This document shows, piece by piece, positions 1-9,846 of a DNA stretch of 64,000 bases (positions are counted from its first letter, which is position 1; each line of letters opens with the position of its first letter). The stretch spans positions 63,320,884-63,384,883 of the forward strand of contig OY970824.1 in NCBI GenBank assembly GCA_963853835.1, given 5' to 3'. Under the pieces are notes generated by a model. That model had not been told where the DNA came from and did not search any database. It was given only the letters and a program-made list of their open reading frames with translations. The position numbers were made by a program, and so were the translations under genes. This DNA is from Calendula officinalis (Eukaryota > Streptophyta > Magnoliopsida > Asterales > Asteraceae).

Positions 1-1
1 C

Positions 2-1747
2 AGTTCGAAGTGTTTTTATGTTGATACCTAGTTCTTGTTCAATCTTTGCTTTGAACCTTTTAAATCGTTCGAATGCTTCACTTTTTTCTTTTAGTAATAT
101 CGTCCACATATAACGGGAATGATCATCAATTAGTACAAATATGTACCGGTTTCTTCCAACTGTTGGTGGTGTAATTGGACCGCAGAGGTCCCCATGCAAT
201 AACTCTAGGCATTTGGACGCTCGGAAAGATGTGGCTTGAGGAAAAGGCTTTCTTGACTGCTTTCTTAGCAAGCATGAGACACATGCATGCTTTGTAGCAC
301 AATTTCTTGGCAACCCTGTAACGATCTCTTTGTCAACCATGAGTTTTAGGTTGTCAAAGTTGATATGACCTAGTCTCTCATGCCACTTGCTTGAGTCTTT
401 GGGCATTATGACTTGTAGACACTTTGTATTTTCTGCTTCAAGTGTTACTTTATACAACCGGTTCTTCCCTCTCTTAGCTTTTATTATAAGTTTTCTTCTC
501 TGATCATAGACGTTCAACACGTTACCTTCCATGGTCACTTTGCAGCCTACCTCTGTAGCTTGCCCTAAACTTATAATATTGCTCCTTAAATCGGGTATAA
601 AGTATACGTTTGACATGGTTTTCTTTTGACCATTCCCAAACGTGAAGCTAATTGAGCCCTTTCCTTTTATGTCTATGCGTGAGTCATCACCAAATCTTAC
701 CTTCCCGGTTATATTCTCGTTAAGCTTGGTGAAGTACTCACGATTTCCGGTCATGTGGTTACTAGCCCCATTGTCTAGATACCACATATTTTGTGTTTCT
801 AGCTTAGACTCAAATAAAAAGGGGTTTACTTTTTCCTCATTAAGGAACACTATTTCATGCAGCATTAGTTCCTCAGCCTCTTGGGTGTCTTCTTCTCTGT
901 CTTCATGTGTTTCTTGAAGTTTTAGCAAGCGATCAGGGCAATCGGAAGCATAGTGCCCTGTCTTGTCACATCGGTAACACACAATTCGTGAGAGATCTCT
1001 TACAAAACCGGACCGGCCACGACCCCTGCCTCTGCCGCCATATCGTCCTCCCCGACCACGACCTCTTCCTTCACCATTAGAGCTACGAGTGTCTTGCTGC
1101 TCTGTATTAGCATACATTAGTTTACTTTCTTCTAATGTATCTTCTTCCTCGCTAATACGTTCCTCATAGGCTTTCAATCGACCAATGATGTCTTCGAAAC
1201 TGGTAGTCTTGAGATCTAAGACTTGTTCCAGCGCTGCGACGATGTGTATATATTTTGCACGAGGCAAACTTTTCAGGAATTTCTTCACAAGTTTTGATTC
1301 GGGAATTTCTTCTCCTAATGCAACAGATTTCGAGGAGATCTCTGAGATCCTACCAGTGAACTCATCAATGGTTTCATTGTCTTTCATCTTCAGTCGATCA
1401 AACTCTGCCATGAGTGTTTGTAGACGCGCTTCTTTGACTCGATCAGCACCCATGTGTCGTGCTTTAATGGCGTCCCAGATCTTCTTCGCCGTATCAAGTT
1501 CACCAACTTGAAGAACAAGCGTTTCGGGTATGGATTGGATCAGCAGTGCCATGGCCAGGTTGTTTTTTTCTTCGTTTAGCCCTTCGGCTTCAATTATGTC
1601 CCAGACTTTGTGTACCTTCAACAGGATCTTCATCTTAATCGCCCATACCGTATAATTGGTTGGATTTAGCATTGGACATTTGATCGATGATGATCCTGGT
1701 TCTTTATTGTTTCCGGTAGAGGTGCCTGCTGCCACCATGTCTCCCAT
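2..1747 (-). CDS. Copia A gag-pol polyprotein, N-terminal 582 residues (partial)
   Basis: This is the gag and early pol part of a Copia polyprotein, open from the ATG at 1747 to the window edge. In order it has a UBN2-type gag region (about residues 30-230), an RG-rich stretch, a CCHC zinc knuckle starting CYRC (about residue 255), an aspartic protease with a DNGAS active site (about 325; most Copia elements have DSGAS or DTGAS), the pre-integrase HERLGH motif (about 453) with a following CxxC, and the start of the integrase core with DDHSRY (about 541). It breaks off at the window edge just before the second catalytic Asp. The start lies 22 bases from the PBS, and a second Met occurs three codons later. 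No stop or frameshift was seen. RT and RNase H must lie outside the window. Confidence 0.92.
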   Translation of the reverse strand, partial: MGDMVAAGTSTGNNKEPGSSSIKCPMLNPTNYTVWAIKMKILLKVHKVWDIIEAEGLNEEKNNLAMALLIQSIPETLVLQVGELDTAKKIWDAIKARHMGADRVKEARLQTLMAEFDRLKMKDNETIDEFTGRISEISSKSVALGEEIPESKLVKKFLKSLPRAKYIHIVAALEQVLDLKTTSFEDIIGRLKAYEERISEEEDTLEESKLMYANTEQQDTRSSNGEGRGRGRGGRYGGRGRGRGRSGFVRDLSRIVCYRCDKTGHYASDCPDRLLKLQETHEDREEDTQEAEELMLHEIVFLNEEKVNPFLFESKLETQNMWYLDNGASNHMTGNREYFTKLNENITGKVRFGDDSRIDIKGKGSISFTFGNGQKKTMSNVYFIPDLRSNIISLGQATEVGCKVTMEGNVLNVYDQRRKLIIKAKRGKNRLYKVTLEAENTKCLQVIMPKDSSKWHERLGHINFDNLKLMVDKEIVTGLPRNCATKHACVSCLLRKQSRKPFPQATSFRASKCLELLHGDLCGPITPPTVGRNRYIFVLIDDHSRYMWTILLKEKSEAFERFKRFKAKIEQELGINIKTLRT

Positions 1748-1781
1748 TAGATTCGACTTTGATTACTGCTCTGATACCAAA

Positions 1782-2082
1782 TGTCGAATTAATAAGGAAA
1801 ATACTTGAATATGTAACACGAAATTAATAAGAATAACTCTCTTATTATTAGCTTTAGGATTATAACTCAACCTTAAGCTCTAAACTCACGCATACACCAC
1901 CATAACTCGATGGATGTATATATATAACTAACACAAACATAATCCTAACACAATAAGGAAAACTCTATGATGTTTAGATAACTCCTAAACATCTTTTATT
2001 CTTATCACTTAATTTAAACTTCAAACTTTATCTCAAGATTTACATCTTGAGTTTATCCCGATCTTCAAGCTTAATTCCAACA
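1782..2082 (-). repeat. 5' LTR of Copia A
   Basis: This is a 301-bp LTR with TG...CA ends. On the minus strand it starts TGTTGGAATTAA and ends AATTCGACA, directly followed by the PBS. A TATA-like run on the minus strand around 1913-1927 could be the element promoter. The partner LTR is not in the window, so the borders rest on the PBS position and the terminal TG/CA. Confidence 0.88.
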
Positions 2083-2309
2083 TTACCTATATACATTAGT
2101 GATTCAAGTTTTACTATTCACTAGCAATCTACATTTTGGGTCCCCAAAGTTTTTGATAGTTACATCTATTACTTCAAGTTCAATCAATATATCTTAGGAA
2201 TATGTGGAGCATAGAATGAATCATGAAGATAATTGCAATGCTTAATAAACAAAGTTACATTGGAGGTCTTTTAGTATCTTTATAGATTGAAGATATATAC
2301 AACCACAAC

Positions 2310-2834
2310 GAAGTGTGACATTTACTACCCTCGTTGGTAATAATTTTGATTAAAATACAAAGTTGGTTTGTTGAGAGAAAGATAGTTAGTGGATAGTTAG
2401 TAGTGAGGTCCTTCATAAATACTTCCTCCGATTCAAAATAAGTGATACACTTGGAGTTTCACGATTTTAGAAGCAAAAAATTATAATGATGGTTAAATTA
2501 GATTAATTGGATTGTTAGTGAGGAATGAGTCCCACACGTTTTGAATAAAGTAAGGTTAATGATGTTTAAAAGTAAAAAGTAAGGGTAAATGGGTCATTTC
2601 ATTTTGTTAAAGTAGATAGTTAGTGGGTGTGGGTCTCATTTTTTTGCCAAATAAGGAAACTTTTCAAAGTGTATAACTTATTTTGAATCACCCCAAAAAG
2701 GAAACTATATCACTTATTTTGATCAGAGGAAGTATATTATTTTATTAACTGGACCTCATCAATTTAGAAATGAGAACTTTATTTAGGGACAAAATTTAGA
2801 AAGACATGGGAACTTTATTTAAGGGCGGAGGGAG
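2310..2834. mobile_element. Stowaway-like MITE, left end lost, split by another MITE
   Basis: The right end reads GGGCGGAGGGAGTA, the reverse of the Stowaway-type CTCCCTCCGTCC terminus, with TA following. The body (a GAGAGAAAG stretch, repeated GATAGTTAGTGG, GAACTTTATTTAGGGAC) matches the complete copy at 60580-60843 almost segment by segment. The left terminus is missing, and the body is interrupted at 2420 by the MITE at 2422-2732. Confidence 0.8.
2422..2732. mobile_element. MITE with CTTCCTCCGATTC ends (Stowaway-like), nested
   Basis: This is a 311-bp element flanked by TA on both sides (2420-2421, 2733-2734). The left end reads CTTCCTCCGATTCAAAATAA and the right end is its imperfect inverse, ending TTATTTTGATCAGAGGAAG. 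There is no coding capacity. The same family occurs complete at 6118-6430 and 38592-38911. It sits inside an older MITE, so it inserted later. Confidence 0.9.
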
Positions 2835-2836
2835 TA

Positions 2837-3533
2837 TAAAAAGAAATCTACATATACTGTTATAAGTTTAAAGAGAACGTCTTTAGCATACGTAACATTC
2901 GTAATTACCAACTAGTCAAGGCAGGTTATCCGTTATTGCACTCTTGAATAATAAAATCGAACCGCTCGAAATTGGATCGAGAATCGATAAAATAGTTTCA
3001 GGCGGACCAATAACATCTTGGATCGGACAAAACCATACCTAGAACCGGACTTTCTCCTTTTTTTTGGGTTTTGGACTGGACCAAAAGTGATTTTGAGTGA
3101 AAAATTAAACCAATAACCACAATCTGTCACTTGGTATAGTTCAATTCGATCTGGCTCGATTCAATCCGTCAATTCTTGGTCAAGTTTGAAACTGCATAAA
3201 TAAAGGTCACCAAACTCTAATTTATGGTCTGTCAAAAATAATTACCCACGATCCCAGATTACTACACAAGAAAAGAAATTGTATGAAGTTTGGATCAATC
3301 AAATCACTAAAAAAAATGTACAACTTTTTGATGCATAACCTACAAATCAATACATGAAAGCCAGGATTTTCATCCCTTTTTACATCATCATCTTCTATAG
3401 TTCTCACTGTTAATATGGAATTAGTTGGGTTAATCCACACAACACATTAACAAAAGCATACATACAATATAACCAAATCAACCATTAAAACCCACAACTA
3501 TAAACCCTCATTATAACCAATTTTGAACCAAGC
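2837..3533. other. Intergenic, 3' flank of the HHE gene
   Basis: AT-rich DNA. From about 2935 to 3180 there are degenerate repeats of the type CGGACC/GGACCAA/GAACCG, as in old MITE remnants, but no termini or target duplication could be defined. The part nearest 3533 should contain the 3' UTR of the minus-strand gene. No convincing coding region was seen. Confidence 0.5.
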
Positions 3534-5643
3534 TTATGATTTGGCCTTCAACAATAATCCCATGGTCGGGCGACCCTCGTTGCGTTTTCCATTGTTCTCT
3601 CTGAATAAAAAAACTAAAATTAGTATTTTTCTTCATTTGTTCTGGTCATTCATGCGGGTCCCATTTGATTAAAAAAAGAACTTACTCGACTAAGAAACGG
3701 TAAATAGAGCCCGCTCGATCTTTATGGGTACATTTGGTGATTAGGTCAAGATAAAGCATGGCTTCATGAGGAAGAAGGCCTTCCATGAAAAACTTAAGCA
3801 AGTGAGAGTGTGTGCTAGGCATCACATCTAAACATTGCTCTAATAATCTCTCTTGTTGACCTTGAGTCAACTCTGCTGCTTCCATTAATGGCAAAATCCC
3901 TCTTTCTTCCTCTTCAAAATGCTCTTTGCAATTCTTCTGTTCATGCAAACTTCCATTTTAGTTTGTTCAAAGTAAAAAAAAAAATTATATTTTTGGGGGT
4001 AAAATAATAAAAAACAAAACATACTTGTAGCGATTTAAGGCGAGTGGATAGACTAGAGAGTGCATCTTGCAATGAAGTACTCCCAGAGTCAAGAACAATG
4101 ATGGTTTTGATGTCTTCTTTGATTCCATTCATTATAGGTAGGTCTCTAGCATGTTCCTCAGTTACAGATTTAGATAACCCTGCATCAATTTTATTAAAAA
4201 AAAGTTAATCTAACTAAGTGTCAAACAACATTAGAATGAAAAACATTTGCATTATTTTGCAATTTATGGGTCGAGTAACAGAATTGACAATGATTTTGGG
4301 ACGGATGTAAATATGTGATATTATTATTTTTGGTAATGAGTTTGAAAGTTGATTAAAAAGGAGGCAAATATGAGTGGATTGTATGAACAGGTAAGAGAAG
4401 TACAAAAGAAGCACCAAATAGCTTTTACATAATATCTTATGTTTCATCATGCAAAAGTTGAAAACCACATCATTAATCGCTAAAATTAAGCGCATTCATA
4501 TACATCAATAAAGCAACAATTATAGCAATTTGAGATTAAAGTTAAGATTAAACAATTAAAAAAATGTTCCTTCAAATTTCATTTGGAAGTAATTCACAGA
4601 GTTGCTGTTTCTAAAATATGCACATAATACAGCCCACAAACCAGGATTACCAACACTGTTGAGTCTGTTGACTGTTAAGTCAACCATGTTTCAACTTTGA
4701 CTTTCAAGGTCAAACCTGTTACTTTCCAATTTCCTGTGTAAATTTAAGATCAATATAGCTAAGATTGTTAATTTCGATATACACAAAACCTAACAATCAC
4801 ATCTTCCTTCAAATATTAAGATTTCACAATCATTTTATCAACTGTAAAGTGTAAACTACTCAATTTGACTAAAAAAAGTCAAAATTAATCAGATCTATCA
4901 AGACTATTACCTCTATCTTCCCTTTCCAAAACTGGAAAGACGATTTTTTCCTCCATCTGAGCATGTTCAAGCATCAATTCCAACAACTGTGAATAACTCT
5001 TTGCATATTTCTTCACCTCCATCCGTGCACTCCCCATCGCCGGATCTCCTTTCGACCGACCGCCACGCGCCGCCAAATCCTCCCCCCATCTCACCATCCT
5101 CTCCAAATGCCACACCAAACTCTTGTGCTGCAGCACCGTAGCCGTCACCACCACCGGCGTCGTCTCATTGTACGCGTTCCAGTTGCTCAAAAGCAACGGC
5201 TTCGGAAACTTTGCATCCAGATAACGGAGAATGGTAATAGATGATCCCGATATCACGTCAGATCCGTACTGAATCACCGGCGTTTCAAATCCAAAATCTG
5301 GTGTTTCCGATGGAACGAAGAGTATAGTTACAGGTTTGTGTAAAAGCGCGAAACGAATGTAGGAAGTAGCTGGGGATGACGAAGAACCGTACAGTCTAAC
5401 AACCGGAGCCGGAGCAGGTGCCGGCGCCGGAGACGGCAACGACGAAGGTGACGGAAATTTGTTGATGGAGTCAGATTGATCTGTTTTCCGGTGATGTTTA
5501 TCGGAGTGATCTGTTTTCCGGTGAACTTCATCGGAGTGATCTGTTTTCCGGTAAACGTGATCGGAGTTATCTATTTGTGGGTAAAATTTATCAGGATTAT
5601 GATCTGGATTTGTTTTCTTGAGGGTTTTTGAGCAATTTCCCAT
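3534..5643 (-). CDS. Hemerythrin HHE-domain protein with GST/thioredoxin-like N-terminal fold (4 exons)
   Basis: Four exons with canonical GT-AG borders: 5643-4911, 4179-4025, 3936-3686 and 3600-3534. They join in phase to 1206 bases, 401 residues. Residues 1-5 are MGNCS, a good N-myristoylation start with a palmitoylatable Cys4, so membrane attachment is likely. Residues 28-57 hold four imperfect copies of D-H/Q-SD-x-x-xRKT, followed by a Pro/Ala stretch. About 82-145 resembles a GST-N/glutaredoxin fold. From about 172 follow hemerythrin-type metal ligands: His173 and His179, HAQMEE (His227), EEHARD at the start of exon 2, and CKEHFEEEE at the start of exon 3. Hemerythrin folds bind non-haem iron; the plant proteins are poorly characterised, so a role in iron, oxygen or redox sensing is inference. 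The last exon is short and rests on splice logic only. Four W-box cores lie in intron 1. Confidence 0.88.
4668..4713. promoter_or_regulatory. W-box cluster in intron 1 of the HHE gene
   Basis: Four TTGAC cores lie within 46 bp on both strands: TTGACT at 4668, AGTCAA at 4678, TTGACT at 4697 and GGTCAA at 4708. TTGAC(C/T) is the recognised WRKY binding core, and clusters are typical of defence-responsive regulation. The intronic position is unusual, and function is inferred only. Confidence 0.45.
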
Positions 5644-6117
5644 TTAAACCAGTAGTAAGGTGATCTGGTGGAGAGGAATTTGGGGGGAAATGAAAAATGT
5701 TAGGGTTTATGGTAGGATTGGTAGCTGAAACATGTTGAAAAAACACAACAGCAGAGGATAATATTCGAAACTTAGATCGGAAGATAGGATTATGAAATAG
5801 GGTTGGAAAGAGTTAATTTGACGAAAGCAAAGTTGAAAATGTGGAGTGGATAATGATTTGGATTTGGGGTTTTTTAGGTCTGTGGGTAACAATTGCACAT
5901 GGGAACAATTGGAATGCGTGTATTTGTAGAGGGAAAGATGGAATTAGCAGAGGAGAAGTGTGGGGTGGGGTTTGAGCACCATGGCGCCTTTTGTGGAAGC
6001 ATATGGAGATTTATGAAAAGAGGTTGTTCTGACATGTCAGTACTTGCACATCTCGAAATATAGTTCTCGGGTTGAATAGATTATTGTCATGTTCATGCAT
6101 TTTATTTTTTAATAATA

Positions 6118-6430
6118 CTTCCTCCGATTCAAAATAAGTGCTACATTTTTTTATATAGGTGATTCAAAATAAATGATACACTTTAAAAAATTATCTTATT
6201 TAGAAAAAAATAATAGGATCCACACCCTTTAACTATCTACTTTAACAAAGTGAAATGACTCATTTGCCCTTACTTTTTATTTTTAAACATCATTAACCCC
6301 ACTTTATTCAAAAGGTGTGTGATCCATTATCCACCAACCATTCAATTAATCTAATTTAACCATTATTATAATCTTTTGCCTCTAAAACTGTGAAACCTAA
6401 AGTGTAGCACTTATTTTGAATCGAATGAAG
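6118..6430. mobile_element. MITE with CTTCCTCCGATTC ends
   Basis: 313 bp flanked by TA (6116-6117 and 6431-6432), same family as 2422-2732. The left end is CTTCCTCCGATTCAAAATAA and the right end reads TTATTTTGAATCGAATGAAG, slightly diverged. It lies about 470 bp upstream of the HHE start codon, in the presumed promoter region. Confidence 0.88.
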
Positions 6431-6432
6431 TA

Positions 6433-7019
6433 TAACATATTACACATATTCTCTCAATTACTCTTAAATCTATAGATTTTGTCCACAATAAGATATGAAT
6501 TCATTAGTATGGGCCAATGAAGAACATATTCAAACACCTAAGACTGCTAAACTATAAATTTTTGAGTATTTATACATTTTGTGAGCACCTGCGTCATAGA
6601 GAACTTGGTTTGTATACCATATAAAGTATGAATTTATACAAACACTCTCTTGCAAATAAATTAATAAACCTTCAAAATAAGCTAAAAAAAATATTAATGA
6701 AATTATTCGGAGGCTATTACATATTAGCATTACATCATACTCTCATTAATTTGTTAATGAAACATGTAAGATGACTTCAAAGATAAATTACTCTTTTTTT
6801 ACCCATTGATGAAAGCTTTGAATATGATGTCAATGTTGTTAAAAGTTGGTAGGTGCACCCTCTTAAAGGCAACCAACTTTCTGAACCAATGTTTACCTTT
6901 TACCCAAGCTAAGTTAACAAATGTAACCGACTTGTTTTCTTTTGTATGAAAAATTATAGTGTTTTATACTAAATATTTATACTTTAACTTATAAAATGAT
7001 TGTCATATATAGAGTTATA
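6433..7019. other. Intergenic AT-rich DNA
   Basis: No coding region, repeat or terminus could be recognised here. Short open frames lack codon structure. Confidence 0.4.
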
Positions 7020-7470
7020 TTCAAGGTAGTCCTTAATTTTTATATAGTTCCAAGAGAGAAATATTAGTTATTGGATCAAAAAATCTCTTAACCGCCACCA
7101 TCATCAAATCACATGTGATTCAATATATAACCATCACCGCCAACCACCGCCGGGCCGTCGCCGCCCGTCACCGCCTCCGGCCGCCGCAATCACGTGTGAT
7201 TGGATACGCAACCACATGTGATTGAAAGCAACCGAAGGTGGCGAGGGGTTGCCGGTGATGGAGACGGTAGCTGGCAGAGGTCGGTGGTGGTCGGCGATGT
7301 CGAATCACATGTGATTTAATACACATGAGATGGTGTTGGTCGGCGGTGTGCAATCACATATGATTTAATACACATGCGATGGTGATGGTGGTGGTGATTT
7401 GGGGGTTGATTGATCCAAGGACTGAGATTTGTCCCTTTAGAACTACATAAAAATCAAGGACTATGTTGAA
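7020..7470. mobile_element. Foldback MITE with GC-rich core
   Basis: Imperfect terminal inverted repeats of about 60 bp bound a 451-bp unit. The left starts TTCAAGGTAGTCCTTAATTT, and the reverse complement of the right starts TTCAACATAGTCCTTGATTT. The GC-rich core carries at least four copies of a palindrome around AATCACATGTGATT (about 7106, 7189, 7212, 7303). No clear target duplication was found, so the family is unassigned; Mutator-like is possible. Confidence 0.6.
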
Positions 7471-8804
7471 CGTTTCTCGTATATTTTTTTTCATAGTTTC
7501 ATTCTTTAATTTAAACACTTATATAGATAAAATAATATAATAAAAGTAAGTAACAATACTTAGTGGAAATTAATATTATCTCTCTTCCTCTCTTTGAATA
7601 CATAATTTTTGTTTCATTTATTCAGGGGAAATTGTGGGTGAAACCATGATTCATTAATCGAATCTGACAGAAACTTCTGTCGGGGTTTGACTAGGTTAAA
7701 TAGATTAATTTCAATGAACTAATTAACGAAGGGGTTGAAAATTGAAATGTCATGCGTAAGGACGATGTTATGCTTTTTGGGGGTACCATAACCAATCGAT
7801 ACATGATGATCTACAACCCTTTAACTAGGAAAGGACTAACATGCATATAGTATCAAACATTACATATATTTATATCAATTTAATTGCTAAATTAGTTCAA
7901 TGAGCCAAAAGTCTATTTTTAATACACATGACCAGTAGTACTATTATGGTGATATGTGTTTTTTCTTTTAGAGTTTATAGATAAAAGAGTAAATTATTAC
8001 AAATACAGTCCTTAAACTTCGTTTATTACACTGGACGTTCCTAGTGTATATAATTTGTTATACCCATGGTCCCTATTGCCCTTAACTTTTTCTAAATGAC
8101 GAAAATACCCTTCTGGCCTTTTGTAATAAAGCGAAGATAAGGGACTGCGAATGTAATAAGTGATAAACCACATAGACCATCCATGAAATTTACTCTATTA
8201 ATTTATTTTTTTCTTTTCTCTCTTTAATTCATGTTCTTCTCCCATATGCAGACTCACCATCCATCTCTTTCGCTTTGAATTCAAACATCAATCAATAACC
8301 ATTATCGTCGTGCCACCAAACCCCCTGAAAAGTCGATCCAATTACCAACCCCTGCTCCCGGTTGCCTTCTCCAGTTGTTCCGCCGCCGATGAAGTTCTAT
8401 CGACCAGAATTGATTCAGACAATTGATGCACGTCGCCAGAGGAGTTGGTGGTTTGCACACGCAGTGATTCAGACAGTTGATGCACGTCACCAGAGGATGG
8501 TCCCTATGGTTTATTGGAAGCAGAGGTTGGGGATGGATCGACTTTTCAGGGTGTTTGATGACGCGACGATAATGGTTATTGATTGGGGTTTGAATTCAAA
8601 GAGATAGAGGTGGATGTTGAGTCTCAATGTGGCGGAAGAATATGAATTAAAGAGAGAAAAGAAAAAAAAACCAATTAATAGAGTTTTTTTTCACGGATGG
8701 TCCTTTGGTTTATCACTTATAATATTCACGGTCGCTTATCTTCGCTTTATTACAAAAGGCCAAAAAGGTATTTTCGTCATTTAGAAAAAGTTAAGGGCAA
8801 TAGG

Positions 8805-9575
8805 TGTTGGATTTTGGTGGGTTCGAAAACGCAGCGGAAGTATATATTTAAAACAAAAGTTTAACCACCACAATCCACCAAGGACCATATCTCTAAACCG
8901 AAAAATGCAACAAAGAAAAGATAGAACATCATACCCTTGAAGACAACCGCAAGATTGATGATGTTGATGAGTGGATGATGGTCACGAGTTGGTTCCTCTC
9001 TACCGTTGATCCACACCGAGTTACCGTTCCTTTCAAGTTGCTAACCCGACACCGAAAGCTCAAGAAACTTCTTAGATTTCGGTGAACTAAACACTTAATT
9101 TTTGAGAGAGAAATGTTGAATTTTTCTTTTCATCATGCACTAACTAAACCTTCCACATCTTCTTATATAGATAAGGAAGCATGTGGAGGTGTTAAAGTTG
9201 CAAGACATGCATTGGACCATTAAATGGTCCAATGAGATAAAAGCTAGCAAGTGGGTATACTCAACATGCATTGGACCATCAAAAGGTCCAATGAGATTAA
9301 AGCTAGCATGTGGATATACTCAACATGCATTGGACCATAAAAAGGTCCAATGAAATTAAAGGTAGCATGTGGATAATTAGTGGTAGCTCTTTACATGCAT
9401 TGGTTCATTAAATGGTCCAATGAAATAAAAGCTACATAATTCTCCCAACATCTTTATTTTTCTCTTCTCAATTAAGTGTTATCGGAAAGGAATTCCCCCG
9501 GTGTGTGACCCGATAGGCCTGTGCATCGTCGGTCGTAATACCCGTACGCGTGTGTCGGTGGGCAGAATTCCAACA
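8805..9575 (-). mobile_element. Solo LTR of Copia B family
   Basis: A 771-bp LTR, TGTTGG...CCAACA, flanked by the perfect 5-bp duplication ATAGG (8800-8804, 9576-9580). It has the same length as, and is nearly identical to, the LTR at 11398-12168. Because both duplications are kept and no internal sequence is left, this is a classic product of LTR-LTR recombination. Orientation follows the full copy. Confidence 0.93.
9205..9432. repeat. Four tandem units inside the Copia B LTR
   Basis: Four imperfect units of about 60-70 bp each start ACATGCATTGG (9205, 9264, 9323, 9393) and contain the palindrome GGACCAT..ATGGTCC. The same array is present in the LTR at 11797-12028. Its place in the U3-type part of the LTR suggests a promoter or enhancer function, which is inferred. 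Confidence 0.75.
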
Positions 9576-9846
9576 ATAGGGACCATGGATGTAACAAATC
9601 GTATACACCAAGGATGTCTGGTGTAATTAACGAAGATCAGGTACTGTGGCTGTAATAAGTGGTAAACCACAAGGACCTTCCGTGTAATTTACTCTAGATA
9701 AAAAGTTATCTACAGAGTACAAACCAATTCACCTACTCATTTATTAATTTTTTAATGGAAATTGACTTATCTATGCAACCAATATTACATTTTCACCATT
9801 AATGTAAGTTAACTAAGTCGACGTGTTACTAATTTATGCAACAATT

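Larger units (their letters stand above)
1..2082 (-). mobile_element. Copia LTR retrotransposon A, 5' portion
   Basis: The element reads right to left: 5' LTR (1782-2082), primer binding site, then gag-pol running off the left window edge. The PBS lies immediately left of the LTR; on the minus strand it reads TGGTATCAGAGC (1769-1780), which matches an initiator tRNA-Met 3' end. The order gag, protease, integrase is that of Copia elements. The reading frame is open through the whole visible part, so the copy may be young. The 3' LTR and second target-site copy are outside the window; TTACC (2083-2087) is the candidate duplication on this side. Confidence 0.95.
7987..9694. mobile_element. Mutator-like foldback MITE carrying a solo LTR
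   Basis: The ends are GAGTAAATTA and TAATTTACTC, flanked by a perfect 9-bp duplication TAGATAAAA (7978-7986 and 9695-9703), which is the Mutator-type length. Without the inserted LTR (8805-9575) the element is about 940 bp and nearly all inverted repeat. Outer arms of about 200 bp pair (7987-8200 with 8680-8804 plus 9576-9694), and inner arms pair again (for example GAATTCAAA near 8277 with TTTGAATTC near 8588). The loop near 8410-8500 has a direct repeat of GATTCAGACA..TTGATGCACGTC. It is probably non-autonomous. Confidence 0.85.

Noticed and set aside
5707..5898. Possible upstream ORF of the HHE gene
   Set aside because: In the presumed 5' region, but no evidence that it is transcribed and no conserved features.
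8302..8607. Open frames on both strands in the centre of the Mutator-like MITE
   Set aside because: They lie in a palindrome and repeat the same 30-bp unit; no protein family.
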